Below the pieces are notes generated by a model. The model ran no database searches, was not told the DNA's origin, and saw only the letters and a program-made list of their open reading frames with translations. Positions 1 to 5,833 of a DNA stretch of 13,601 nt are shown here, one piece after another. Position numbers and translations under genes: made by a program. The stretch is taken from positions 1-13,601 of the forward strand of contig JAMCXP010000028.1 in the NCBI GenBank assembly GCA_023474775.1. The letters are read 5' to 3'. This DNA is from Candidatus Martarchaeota archaeon. GTDB taxonomy: Archaea; Micrarchaeota; Micrarchaeia; Norongarragalinales; UBA8480. How positions within the stretch are numbered: position 1 is the stretch's first letter; each line of letters begins with the position of its first letter.

Positions 1-303
1 ATGATTCCAACAAAAAAATGATGAACGATTTTATTTATAAAAAAATAAATGAGGTAGAGCTTTTTGAAAGAATAAACAAAACAAAATTCAAAAAACCTCA
101 AGAAGCGATCTACCTATGCACTTCAGTGGTGTAGAAACGGTTTAGAAGAAATGGTTTAGTTACAACCGCCTTTATAAAATCAATAAAAAAATATCTAAAA
201 ACAAAAACCAATTTTATTCTACTGGGCTTACTCAAAAGCAGAGGGAGGTGTTGCAAGAAAAATAGCCCAATCTACTGGACTAAAACTTAAGAAAAGAAAA
301 TGA
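1..303 (+). pseudogene. decayed C-terminal part of a probable GNAT-family N-acetyltransferase (partial at left edge)
   Basis: The frame that begins at base 3 is open to the window edge and reads through EAIYLCTSVV, meets an in-frame TAG at 132-134, and resumes in the same frame with KRFRRNGLVTTAFIKSIKKY. Near 203-208 the sensible reading moves to another frame (PILFYWAYSKAEGG, then ARKIAQSTGLKLKKRK) and ends at TGA 301-303. Removing one A from the A5 run at 203-207 joins the two frames. The segment RFRRNGLVTT after a beta-strand-like VV looks like GNAT motif A (R/Q-x-x-G-x-G/A, acetyl-CoA pyrophosphate binding), and the Ala/Lys-rich end resembles the last GNAT helix and strand. The order fits the C-terminal two thirds of a ~150-residue acetyltransferase. 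The two lesions make this a pseudogene unless both are sequencing errors. The family call is inference from motif shape; the broken frame is seen directly. Confidence 0.45.
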
Positions 304-383
304 TGCGCTTAGTTGCAAAGTTAAACACTAAAAACACGTCACCTATAAAAATACCTAAAAATATAACAAAACTTAAGATGCCT

Positions 384-397
384 AAAAGCTTAAATTT
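384..397 (+). promoter_or_regulatory. TATA/BRE-like promoter for the 420 gene
   Basis: AAAGCTTAAATTT lies 24-35 nt before the GTG start at 420, about the archaeal TATA-to-start distance for a leaderless transcript. No Shine-Dalgarno site precedes that GTG, which fits leaderless translation. The call rests on spacing and composition in a very AT-rich stretch, so it is tentative. Confidence 0.35.
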
Positions 398-419
398 GCA
401 AACAACATAAAAATAATCA

Positions 420-797
420 GTGAAAAAAGCTTACCTTTTAATTTTAGCAGTAATCATAATAGTTTTAGCCTCAGCCTCGCTTGTTCTTATATCAAGCCAC
501 AACAATTCAACGCAAAACGCTCAATCAAATCAAATCAACGTTTCGCTTGTAAACAAAACCGTTGGGGAAAGGCAAAGCAATTTCCTTATACAAGCAATAA
601 ATTCAAACAGCGTTACAGGCTTGATTTACACAGAATACCCTGTTGCTTATTTGAGCGGTACTGCAAAAACAATCAATATAGGAGACACCGTAGGGTATTC
701 TTGCGACGGTACGCTTGCAAAACTTGTTTCAATAAACAACCAAACAGCTGTTTTCGAATTGAACACCACAAAGTCATTCGGAGGATGCCCTATTTGA
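420..797 (+). CDS. small membrane-anchored exported protein of unknown function
   Basis: This 125-residue protein begins with GTG. Two lysines precede one strong hydrophobic stretch (about residues 4-25), which is either a signal anchor or a signal peptide. An Asn/Gln/Ser-rich linker (27-40) follows, then a compact, beta-looking domain of about 85 residues outside the cell. That domain has only two cysteines, C95 (YSCDG) and C123 (GGCPI, three residues from the end), which could form a disulfide that closes the domain. Several N-x-S/T sequons fit an exported archaeal protein. I do not recognise the family. The gene lies between the acetyltransferase remnant and a Yip1-like membrane protein that has its own promoter, so it is probably monocistronic and leaderless. 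It ends in TGA. Confidence 0.7.
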   Translation: MKKAYLLILAVIIIVLASASLVLISSHNNSTQNAQSNQINVSLVNKTVGERQSNFLIQAINSNSVTGLIYTEYPVAYLSGTAKTINIGDTVGYSCDGTLAKLVSINNQTAVFELNTTKSFGGCPI

Positions 798-821
798 ATT
801 TTGAATTCATTCTGTTCAAAA

Positions 822-836
822 GGAAAGATTTAAAAG
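822..836 (+). promoter_or_regulatory. TATA/BRE-like promoter for the Yip1-like gene
   Basis: GGAAAGATTTAAAAG has an A/G-rich BRE-like part followed by a TATA-like ATTTAAAA. A start site about 26 nt downstream (near 857) would give a short leader carrying the GGTGAT Shine-Dalgarno site at 861-866. The promoter, ribosome site and start codon are therefore consistently spaced. Confidence 0.5.
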
Positions 837-874
837 TCAAATGAATTAATGAATAATAAAGGTGATGCTTTGAA

Positions 875-1462
875 ATGGTAAACTTTTCATTATGGAAAGA
901 CGCGTTTTTAAAACCCAAGGAAATTTTTCAAAAGGAAAAAACCAACGCCTCAATCAAAGGGGGAGTGACAAACATTCTAACCGCTTCGGTTATAATCTCA
1001 GTTTTGCTGTCAATAGCTGTTATCATTTTGGGTTCGGTTGGAGCGTCTCTAATGCCTGGCTTTGCAATGTTTGCAGGAGCTGGTGTGGTGCTTTCAATAA
1101 TATTCATATTTCTTTTCTTCATTATAGGAGAGCTTATAGGCAGTTTTATAAATGTTGGAATCATCTGGATAATCGCTAAACTCTTAGGGGGAAATGGTTC
1201 TTTCGAACAGCAATATTATTTAACCTCTCTTTTCACAGCTCCATTGCTGGTTTTGCTGGTTCTAAACGTGATACCTCTTATTGGAACTTTAATATTTGCA
1301 CTAATAGCATTATATTCTATATATCTTCTGTACTTGGTTGTAAAGCAAGTTCATGGACTTTCAACAGTCAAAACCTTGTTGTCAATATTTCTAATACCAA
1401 TAATTCTGATAATCTTAATGATTATCATATTTGGTATAGTAATAGTCAAGTCAAGCGTTTAA
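875..1462 (+). CDS. Yip1-like multi-pass membrane protein
   Basis: A 195-residue integral membrane protein. It opens with a short amphipathic part, FSLWKDAFLKPKEIF, of the kind that begins Yip1-domain proteins (a conserved W, then a P before the first helix). About five hydrophobic segments follow, near residues 33-57, 63-85, 86-105, 117-150 and 165-192. The middle part has the Yip1-like signature AP (in LFTAPLLVLL), then IPLIGT, and a loop ending KQVHGLSTVKTL just before the last helix. Prokaryotic Yip1-domain proteins have no well-defined function; a role in membrane organisation is only an analogy with eukaryotic Yip1. The ATG start is supported by GGTGAT at 861-866, 8 nt upstream. An out-of-frame start inside it at 892 is a shadow. 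Confidence 0.65.
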   Translation: MVNFSLWKDAFLKPKEIFQKEKTNASIKGGVTNILTASVIISVLLSIAVIILGSVGASLMPGFAMFAGAGVVLSIIFIFLFFIIGELIGSFINVGIIWIIAKLLGGNGSFEQQYYLTSLFTAPLLVLLVLNVIPLIGTLIFALIALYSIYLLYLVVKQVHGLSTVKTLLSIFLIPIILIILMIIIFGIVIVKSSV

Positions 1463-1493
1463 CCAGTCAATTGATTGCAAGCGCTTTTATTCT

Positions 1494-1517
1494 TTGCGCT
1501 TTTGAAAATAAGCGCAA
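1494..1517 (+). promoter_or_regulatory. hairpin over the gdpD start codon, with an extra AAGCGCTT palindrome upstream
   Basis: TTGCGCTT (1494-1501) and AAGCGCAA (1510-1517) form a perfect 8-bp stem with an 8-nt loop. The last base of the stem is the A of the ATG at 1517. The palindrome AAGCGCTT at 1479-1486 holds a third copy of the core. In an mRNA the hairpin would cover the start codon; in DNA the three GCGCTT cores could be an operator. Which one applies cannot be read from the sequence. Confidence 0.35.
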
Positions 1518-2149
1518 TGAAACTCAAAATCATAGCGCACAGGGGGGTGCACTACACCGAAAGAGAAAACACCCTTCCCGCATTCAAGCAAAGCCTTAAG
1601 TTCGATGGAGCCGAGCTTGACGTAAGGGAAACGAAAGACGGAAGGATAGTCGTAAGCCACGACGCCACGCTCGTAAGAGTCTTTGGAGTAAACGCGAGAA
1701 TCAAAAGCAAAAACTACTCTGAAATAAAAATGATTCCATTATTAAGCGAAGCTCTGAAAACACTTAAAAACAAGTTTGTGATGGTTGAAATAAAAGAGGA
1801 GGGTATAGAGGAAAAGGTTCTGAAGGAAATCAAAAAAAGCAAGTCGAAAAACGTGATGGTGATTTCATTTCTTGAAAACTCGCTCAGAAAAATAAGGAGA
1901 GCGGACAAGAAAATCAAAACAGGGCTTATAGTTGTTGTTCCATTCAAAGCGGTGGGCGAAGCTCTGAATTTAAAATGCAATGCTGTTTGTTTTTTTCACA
2001 AGATTATCCCGGATTTCATGATAAGAAAAGCAAAAGAGGAAGGATTGGAAGTATACATTTGGACTGTCGATGAAAAAGAAGAGTTTAAAAAGTTTTCAAG
2101 GCAAAATATAAATGGAGTGGTTTCCAACAATCCGAGTGGTTTGAAATGA
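1517..2149 (+). CDS. glycerophosphodiester phosphodiesterase (GDPD family)
   Basis: Predicted to hydrolyse glycerophosphodiesters to glycerol phosphate and an alcohol, in a metal-dependent TIM barrel. The catalytic set is complete: H8-R9-G10 at the end of the first strand, E17-N18-T19, E33 and D35 in AELDVRETKDG, and H48-D49 in VVSHD. EIK after FVMV, SFLENSLRKI and the late YIWTVD also match the family. With 210 residues it is a short, minimal member. I chose the ATG at 1517 because IIAHRG must sit at the extreme N-terminus; an earlier in-frame ATG at 1475 would add 14 hydrophobic residues and lies in the apparent regulatory region. There is no signal peptide with the chosen start, so it is cytosolic. 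Its TGA overlaps the next ATG (ATGA at 2146-2149), so the two genes are translationally coupled. In archaea the substrate could be a glycerol-1-phosphate diester from ether-lipid turnover; that is inference. Confidence 0.88.
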   Translation: MKLKIIAHRGVHYTERENTLPAFKQSLKFDGAELDVRETKDGRIVVSHDATLVRVFGVNARIKSKNYSEIKMIPLLSEALKTLKNKFVMVEIKEEGIEEKVLKEIKKSKSKNVMVISFLENSLRKIRRADKKIKTGLIVVVPFKAVGEALNLKCNAVCFFHKIIPDFMIRKAKEEGLEVYIWTVDEKEEFKKFSRQNINGVVSNNPSGLK

Positions 2150-3048
2150 TTTATGACACGATAATAATAGGAGGCGGGCCTGCAGGTCTATCTGCGGCTA
2201 TATACTTGGCAAGGCAAAAACTCAAAACGCTTATTCTAACTATAGATGTTGGCGGGCAAACTGCTCTCAGCTCTGAAATCGAGAATTACCTTGGTTTTGA
2301 ATCTATAAATGGAATGGAATTCATAGAAAAATGCAGAAAACAAGTCGAAAAATACCAAGAGGTTGAAATAAAAGAAGGGGTGGTTGTGGCTAAAATAAAA
2401 AAGAACGGATTTTTCACAGTGGCTACAACCGAGGGTGAAAGTTTTCAATCAAAAACAGTTTTGATAGCAAGCGGAAAGCTTCCGCGAACCCTTGGAGTCA
2501 AAGGAGAAGCGGAACTCTCAAAAAAAGGAGTAACCTACTGCGCTACGTGCGACGCTCCTCTGTACAGAAACAAAACCACTGCCGTAATAGGAGGGGGCAA
2601 TTCAGCTTTGGACGCGATACTTCAATTGTCAAAAATAGCCGTTAAAGTATATGCGATAAACAAAAACCCTGACTTTAAAGGAGATGAAATACTCAGGCAG
2701 AGGGTTAAAGAATGCAAAAACGTTGAGATAATAAACAATGCTGAAACCCTTGAAATAATGGGGGATAAAAAAGTATCGGGGGTAAAAATCAAAGTCAATG
2801 GCCAGGAAAAAACCATAAATCTAGAAGGGGTTTTCATAGAAGTAGGGTCAAACCCAAGCAGCGGCTTCGCCGAAACAGAAAAAAAACAAGTGGAGTGACT
2901 AATGATAAACAATGAGAACATGACGAGCGTTGAAGGAATATTCGCAGCCGGAGACGTCACCACCGTAGAGCAGAAACAGACTATAATAGCCGCCGGAGAA
3001 GGAGCAAAAGCAGCCTTAAAAATAATATCACTTCTACAAAAAAGCTAA
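2146..3048 (+). pseudogene. trxB: thioredoxin-reductase-like flavoprotein interrupted by one in-frame TGA
   Basis: The first open part (2146-2898, 250 codons) has the FAD-binding GGGPAG (residues 9-14), a GGQT segment (36-39), the strand-end LIASG, the redox pair C132-A-T-C135 and the second dinucleotide site GGGNSA (149-154). It ends at TGA 2896-2898, before the C-terminal FAD motif. Translation continued past that TGA in the same frame gives LMINNENMTSVEG and then IFAAGDVTTVEQKQT, the family C-terminus, ending at TAA 3046-3048 (300 residues plus the TGA codon, close to normal length). The TGA falls where the family has a conserved Gly, so GGA to TGA would explain it. The frame is otherwise intact, which suggests a recent mutation, a sequencing error or readthrough. 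The usual NADPH-binding HRRxxxR is replaced by NKNPDFKGD, so NADH may be preferred. An ATG at 2902 could restart a 48-residue tail, but there is no evidence for this. Confidence 0.75.
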
Positions 3049-3636
3049 GCTTTTAAACTTCTTAAAATTATTACTCTCAAAATCTCGTATATGAAAAGCA
3101 TGAATTCCAATCCCAGAGGCAGCTTCAACATTAACAGGGTTGTCGTCGACAAAAACTGTTTCTTCAGGTTTAACCTTCAAAAGATTTAAAGCAGTTTTGA
3201 AAATCTTCCTTCCTGGTTTTGCAGTTCCAACCTGAGTGCTTATTATAGAAAGGTCAAAATCCTTGAAAAAGCGATATTTCTCTTCAAGCTCCATTATGTA
3301 GTCTGTCTGGTCGCTCAGCATGCAGATCTTCATGTCATTTCTCAAAACCCTTACAAAATCAATAAGCTTTTTCTTTGGAGTGTACCATTTCAGTATCGTT
3401 TTATGCCATTTCCTCCAATCTTCTTTTATTCCAAGTTTTTTGAAAGCTCCTGTCAGAGCCTCTTCCTCGTTCGCCTTTCCAATAACAAAGCCGGTCCCGT
3501 AGACAAAATCATCCAAAATCACTTTAACAACTTTTTCCCTTGGAATGGAATACTTCTCTGCTATCGCGCTGATAAAACGATGATATCCATCGTTGAAGTA
3601 AACCCCGCCGAAGTCAAGCATGACTGCCTTAATCAT
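3034..3636 (-). CDS. HAD-superfamily (subfamily IA) phosphatase, YihX-like
   Basis: Predicted cytosolic phosphohydrolase of 200 residues. HAD motif I is LDFGGV with nucleophile D8; the usual second Asp is Gly, as in the DxG(G/N)V branch that includes YihX-type sugar phosphatases. Motif II is LSDQT (S108), motif III is K140 in GTAKPGRKIF, and motif IV is VFVDDNPVNV (D164, D165), followed by the typical EAASGIGIHAFH. The alpha-helical cap lies between residues 15 and 95. The substrate cannot be inferred. The start is the ATG at 3636; a TATA-like TTTTAAAT about 29 nt upstream and no Shine-Dalgarno site suggest a nearly leaderless mRNA. The 3' end converges on the flavoprotein gene and overlaps its readthrough end by 15 nt (3034-3048), but leaves 135 nt if that gene stops at the TGA. 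Confidence 0.85.
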   Translation of the reverse strand: MIKAVMLDFGGVYFNDGYHRFISAIAEKYSIPREKVVKVILDDFVYGTGFVIGKANEEEALTGAFKKLGIKEDWRKWHKTILKWYTPKKKLIDFVRVLRNDMKICMLSDQTDYIMELEEKYRFFKDFDLSIISTQVGTAKPGRKIFKTALNLLKVKPEETVFVDDNPVNVEAASGIGIHAFHIRDFESNNFKKFKSLAFL

Positions 3637-3660
3637 TGAAAAGAACTTTGAGACGAAAAC

Positions 3661-3676
3661 AAATTTAAAACGTTTC
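3661..3676 (-). promoter_or_regulatory. TATA-like promoter of the HAD gene
   Basis: On the - strand the sequence reads GAAACGTTTTAAATTT, an A-rich BRE-like part and a TATA box centred about 29 nt before the ATG at 3636. The implied start site lies only a few bases before the ATG. Confidence 0.45.
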
Positions 3677-3733
3677 TCTAAGAAATCCTATAAAATTATC
3701 TAACTACTCATAACTTAAAAAATAACCAGATAA

Positions 3734-3748
3734 TCAAAGATTTATATA
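3734..3748 (+). promoter_or_regulatory. strong TATA/BRE promoter for a putative small RNA
   Basis: CAAAGATTTATATAC is the clearest TATA element in the window (BRE-like CAAAG, then TTTATATA). The implied start, about 26 nt downstream, is near 3771. No conventional gene starts there; what follows is the GC-rich island at 3769-3831. Confidence 0.55.
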
Positions 3749-3768
3749 CTAATATAATGTAAGCATTT

Positions 3769-3859
3769 ATGACGAGGTTTACGTGGTACTGGCCAGTACA
3801 AGAAAAGCAACGCTCTACGCAGCAGATCGAAAATTAATATAAGCACAAGACTGCTTTTT
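3769..3859 (+). ncRNA. candidate small RNA (or 22-codon leaderless ORF)
   Basis: About 60 nt (3771-3830) are roughly half G+C inside an intergenic region that is otherwise strongly AT-rich. They begin at the start site predicted from the TATA box at 3741 and are followed by CTGCTTTTTG (3851-3860), a T5 tract that could end transcription. The island holds a perfect 14-nt palindrome, GTACTGGCCAGTAC (3786-3799), able to form a 5-bp hairpin with a GGCC loop, and AGCAG (3821-3825) can pair with CTGCT (3851-3855). In AT-rich archaea such islands often mark structured RNAs. It does not fit tRNA, and I see no good C/D box pair. A leaderless ORF at 3769-3837 would encode 22 residues (MTRFTWYWPV...); this is the main alternative. 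Confidence 0.35.
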
Positions 3860-3946
3860 GTCAATCACATAAAAACATTCAAGAAACCAAAAAGCTGATC
3901 ATCGCTAAATAATTCTATTCAACGTCTTTAACGTAACCTTCTGAAT

Positions 3947-3957
3947 AAACTTAAAAA
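3947..3957 (+). promoter_or_regulatory. TATA-like promoter of the tRNA-His/hisS unit
   Basis: AAACTTAAAAA is centred about 32 nt before the first tRNA base, which predicts a start site about 5 nt upstream of the mature tRNA. An 11-nt direct repeat, AACGTCTTTAA, flanks it (3921-3931 and 3963-3973). I see no separate promoter in the 15 nt between the tRNA and hisS, so this one probably serves both. Confidence 0.45.
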
Positions 3958-3984
3958 GCATTAACGTCTTTAATTAATGAAAGC

Positions 3985-4056
3985 GTGGTGGTGGTGTAGT
4001 CGGTAGCACCCAGGCCTGTGGAGCCTGCAGCCCGGGTTCAAATCCCGGCCACCACT
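3985..4056 (+). tRNA. tRNA-His (anticodon GUG)
   Basis: The full cloverleaf can be drawn. Acceptor GTGGTGG (3985-3991) pairs with CCACCAC (4049-4055). The D stem is GTGT/GCAC with A14 and G18-G19. The anticodon stem CAGGC/GCCTG (4011-4015, 4023-4027) encloses CTGTGGA with anticodon GTG at 4018-4020. The variable loop has 4 nt, and the T arm is CCGGG-TTCAAAT-CCCGG (4032-4048). There is no intron and no encoded CCA. With this fold the -1 base is C (3984) and the discriminator is T (4056), not the G-1:C73 pair expected of archaeal tRNA-His. The fold is fixed by U8, A14, the GG of the D loop and TTCAAAT, so shifting the acceptor by one base does not restore the pair. The gene for its own synthetase starts 15 nt downstream. 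Confidence 0.95.
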
Positions 4057-4071
4057 ATAAGTGATATTAAA

Positions 4072-5346
4072 ATGAACGATGAATTATTGCAACCTCCCAA
4101 GGGCTTCAGGGACTACGCTCAGGAAGAGGAGATAGCAAGAAAAAAAATACTCAAAATAATAGAAAATGAGTTCATAAACTATGGTTTCCTGCCCATTCAG
4201 ACCTCGGCAGTTGAAAGTTTTGAAGTTCTTTCAGGCAAGTTTGCGAACAGCGAGGATACTGACGTTTTCAAAGAGATTTATTTCTTCGAAGACAAGGGTG
4301 GGAGAAAACTCGGCTTAAGATATGACTTGACTGTGCCGTTTGGAAGAGTGATCGCGTCAAATCCAAAGATTCCTCTTCCATTCAAGAGATATGAGATTGG
4401 CCTTGTTTGGAGGGACGGGCCAGTAAAGGTAGGGAGGTACAGAGAGTTTACTCAGTGCGATGCTGACATTGTAGGTGTGGAGGGAGGTATTGCTGAAGCT
4501 GAATTATTTGCTTTGGCTCAAAGTGTTTTCAAAAAGCTTGATTTGAAGTTCAGTATCGAGGTTGGAAATCGCAAGGTTTTGGATAGTTTTCTTCAATTCT
4601 GCGGAGTTAAAAGCAAAAAGGCCATGATAACTATAGACAAGCTGAAGAAGATAGGCTTTGATGGAGTAGAAAAGGAGTTGAAGGAAAGGGGAGTTTCAAG
4701 CGAGAGCATTGAAAGAATAAAACAATACTCTCTTTTGAAAGGAGATGCAAGTCTTCAAGAACTTGGGAAAATTTTGACCGATGAGAATGGTATAAAGGGA
4801 TTAAATGAAGTGAAAGAGGTTTTAAACTACTGCAAGGCCTTCAAAGTTGAAAATGTTGAATTTGATTTGTTTATGGCGAGAGGCTTGGATTACTACACTG
4901 GAACTGTTTTTGAGGCTTTTTTAGCAGGCGACAAAATCACTTCAAGCATAGCGGCTGGCGGTAGGTATGAAAATCTTATAAAAGATTTTGGAGGTAGACA
5001 GATGCCCGCAACTGGAATATCATTCGGAGTGGACGTGCTTTTGGAAGGATTGAATAAAACCAGTAAGACAAATGTCAAGGTTTTGGTAATACCTATAAAA
5101 AACATTAGCAACAGCATAAAAATAATTCAAACACTAAGGGAAAACAGCATAAGCTCTTTGATTGACTACAGCGAAAGAAGTTTAGGCAAAAATCTTGAGT
5201 ACGCTTCGAAACAGGAAATACCTTTTGTAATAATAGTTGGTGACCAGGAGTTGAAGGAGGGGAAGGTTGTTTTTAGAAACATGAGCACAGGAGAACAAAA
5301 AACCATTACAATAGAACAAGCGGTACAACAACTTCAAAACACATAG
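4072..5346 (+). CDS. hisS: histidyl-tRNA synthetase
   Basis: A 424-residue class II synthetase that charges tRNA-His with histidine. It has the N-terminal PPKGFRDY (8-15), LRYDLTVP (82-89), motif 2 at about 106-130 (VWRDGP, then GRYREFTQCDAD, with R114), the histidine-specific HisA motif RGLDYYTGTVFEA (270-282), HisB AAGGRYE (294-300), motif 3 PATGISFGVDVL (312-323) and an alpha/beta anticodon-binding domain (about 335-424). The length is normal. The start is the ATG at 4072: GTGAT at 4061-4065 is a Shine-Dalgarno match 6 nt upstream, and an earlier in-frame GTG at 4018 lies inside the tRNA. The gene begins 15 nt after tRNA-His, so 3' trimming of the tRNA should create the mRNA 5' end. The motif 2 loop (RDGPVKVGRYREF) differs from the bacterial ERPQxGRYRQF form. 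It ends in TAG. Confidence 0.96.
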   Translation: MNDELLQPPKGFRDYAQEEEIARKKILKIIENEFINYGFLPIQTSAVESFEVLSGKFANSEDTDVFKEIYFFEDKGGRKLGLRYDLTVPFGRVIASNPKIPLPFKRYEIGLVWRDGPVKVGRYREFTQCDADIVGVEGGIAEAELFALAQSVFKKLDLKFSIEVGNRKVLDSFLQFCGVKSKKAMITIDKLKKIGFDGVEKELKERGVSSESIERIKQYSLLKGDASLQELGKILTDENGIKGLNEVKEVLNYCKAFKVENVEFDLFMARGLDYYTGTVFEAFLAGDKITSSIAAGGRYENLIKDFGGRQMPATGISFGVDVLLEGLNKTSKTNVKVLVIPIKNISNSIKIIQTLRENSISSLIDYSERSLGKNLEYASKQEIPFVIIVGDQELKEGKVVFRNMSTGEQKTITIEQAVQQLQNT

Positions 5347-5377
5347 AACCTCTCAAACCCCGAAAACCCGCTTCAAA

Positions 5378-5387
5378 CTTCTTTTTA
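5378..5387 (+). terminator. possible T-rich terminator after hisS
   Basis: CTTCTTTTTA follows the hisS stop by about 30 nt. Archaeal transcription often ends at short T tracts without a hairpin; none is evident here. The rest of 5347-5512 is A/T-rich with TATA-like TTTTAAAT (5432-5439) and AATTAAATT (5491-5499) before the next gene. Confidence 0.25.
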
Positions 5388-5512
5388 ACATAAAAATTAA
5401 ACAACCAACTAAAAACAAAAGAACCTTATAGTTTTAAATTTCATTGAATTTTTAATAATCAAAAAATTAAAAAACCAGTTGCATTCCAATAATTAAATTA
5501 GGTAGTAAAAAA

Positions 5513-5833
5513 ATGGATTTGGACATCATATTGACTATTTTAGCTGTTTTAGTGTCTTTCTTTCTTATAATTTACGTGATTGTATATTATTTTATTTATT
5601 CTAAGTATGAGAATTTCAGAAGGTTTGAAAAAATAATAATACCTGCTGTCATACTGCTTGCTTTAAGTGTTATAATGAGCCCTTTCTATTTATCCTTTTC
5701 AAGGCTTGTAAAAACTATTTCTTTGCTGCTTTTCTTTGTTGCTTTTTACATTGAATTTAAGGAGCTGGCATATTTTCACTCAAAAACCAAAAGGGCTAAA
5801 TCAACCATTCGAAAACGCAGTGCAAAAAGATAA
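5513..5833 (+). CDS. small three-helix membrane protein of unknown function
   Basis: A 106-residue hydrophobic protein. Predicted membrane segments lie at about residues 5-30, 42-59 and 66-85. A strongly basic tail follows (HSKTKRAKSTIRKRSAKR), which by the positive-inside rule should be cytoplasmic; three helices then put the N-terminus outside. The first helix ends in a Tyr-rich segment (YVIVYYFIYSKY). I recognise no family. A weak AGGT at 5500-5503 precedes the ATG. It is a single gene read towards the - strand P-loop gene, and the two stop codons abut with no spacer (5833/5834). The coding call rests on a clean frame, codon usage like its neighbours and the sensible topology. Confidence 0.6.
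   Translation: MDLDIILTILAVLVSFFLIIYVIVYYFIYSKYENFRRFEKIIIPAVILLALSVIMSPFYLSFSRLVKTISLLLFFVAFYIEFKELAYFHSKTKRAKSTIRKRSAKR

Noticed and set aside
132..134. TAG as pyrrolysine in the acetyltransferase remnant
   Set aside because: hisS, the HAD gene and the anchored surface protein all end in TAG at natural C-termini, and the remnant also has a frameshift.
1..303. Transposase remnant
   Set aside because: There are no terminal repeats or DDE/HUH motifs, and the RRNGL context fits an acetyltransferase better.
2896..2898. UGA recoded as glycine, tryptophan or selenocysteine
   Set aside because: Other genes here end in TGA at sensible places (420 gene, gdpD with its ATGA overlap, giant protein, P-loop protein), and no selenocysteine-type context or recognisable hairpin follows. 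A mutation or error is simpler.
3769..3837. 22-residue leaderless protein gene as a firm CDS
   Set aside because: It is too short, has no family resemblance and lies in a GC-rich palindromic island more like an RNA. Kept only as an alternative.
3769..3900. C/D box guide RNA
   Set aside because: ATGACGA resembles box C with one mismatch, but no CTGA box D lies at guide-RNA distance; the nearest CTGA is at 3895.
4018..4071. hisS starting at the GTG at 4018
   Set aside because: That codon is the tRNA anticodon. The ATG at 4072 has a ribosome site and gives the normal synthetase N-terminus.
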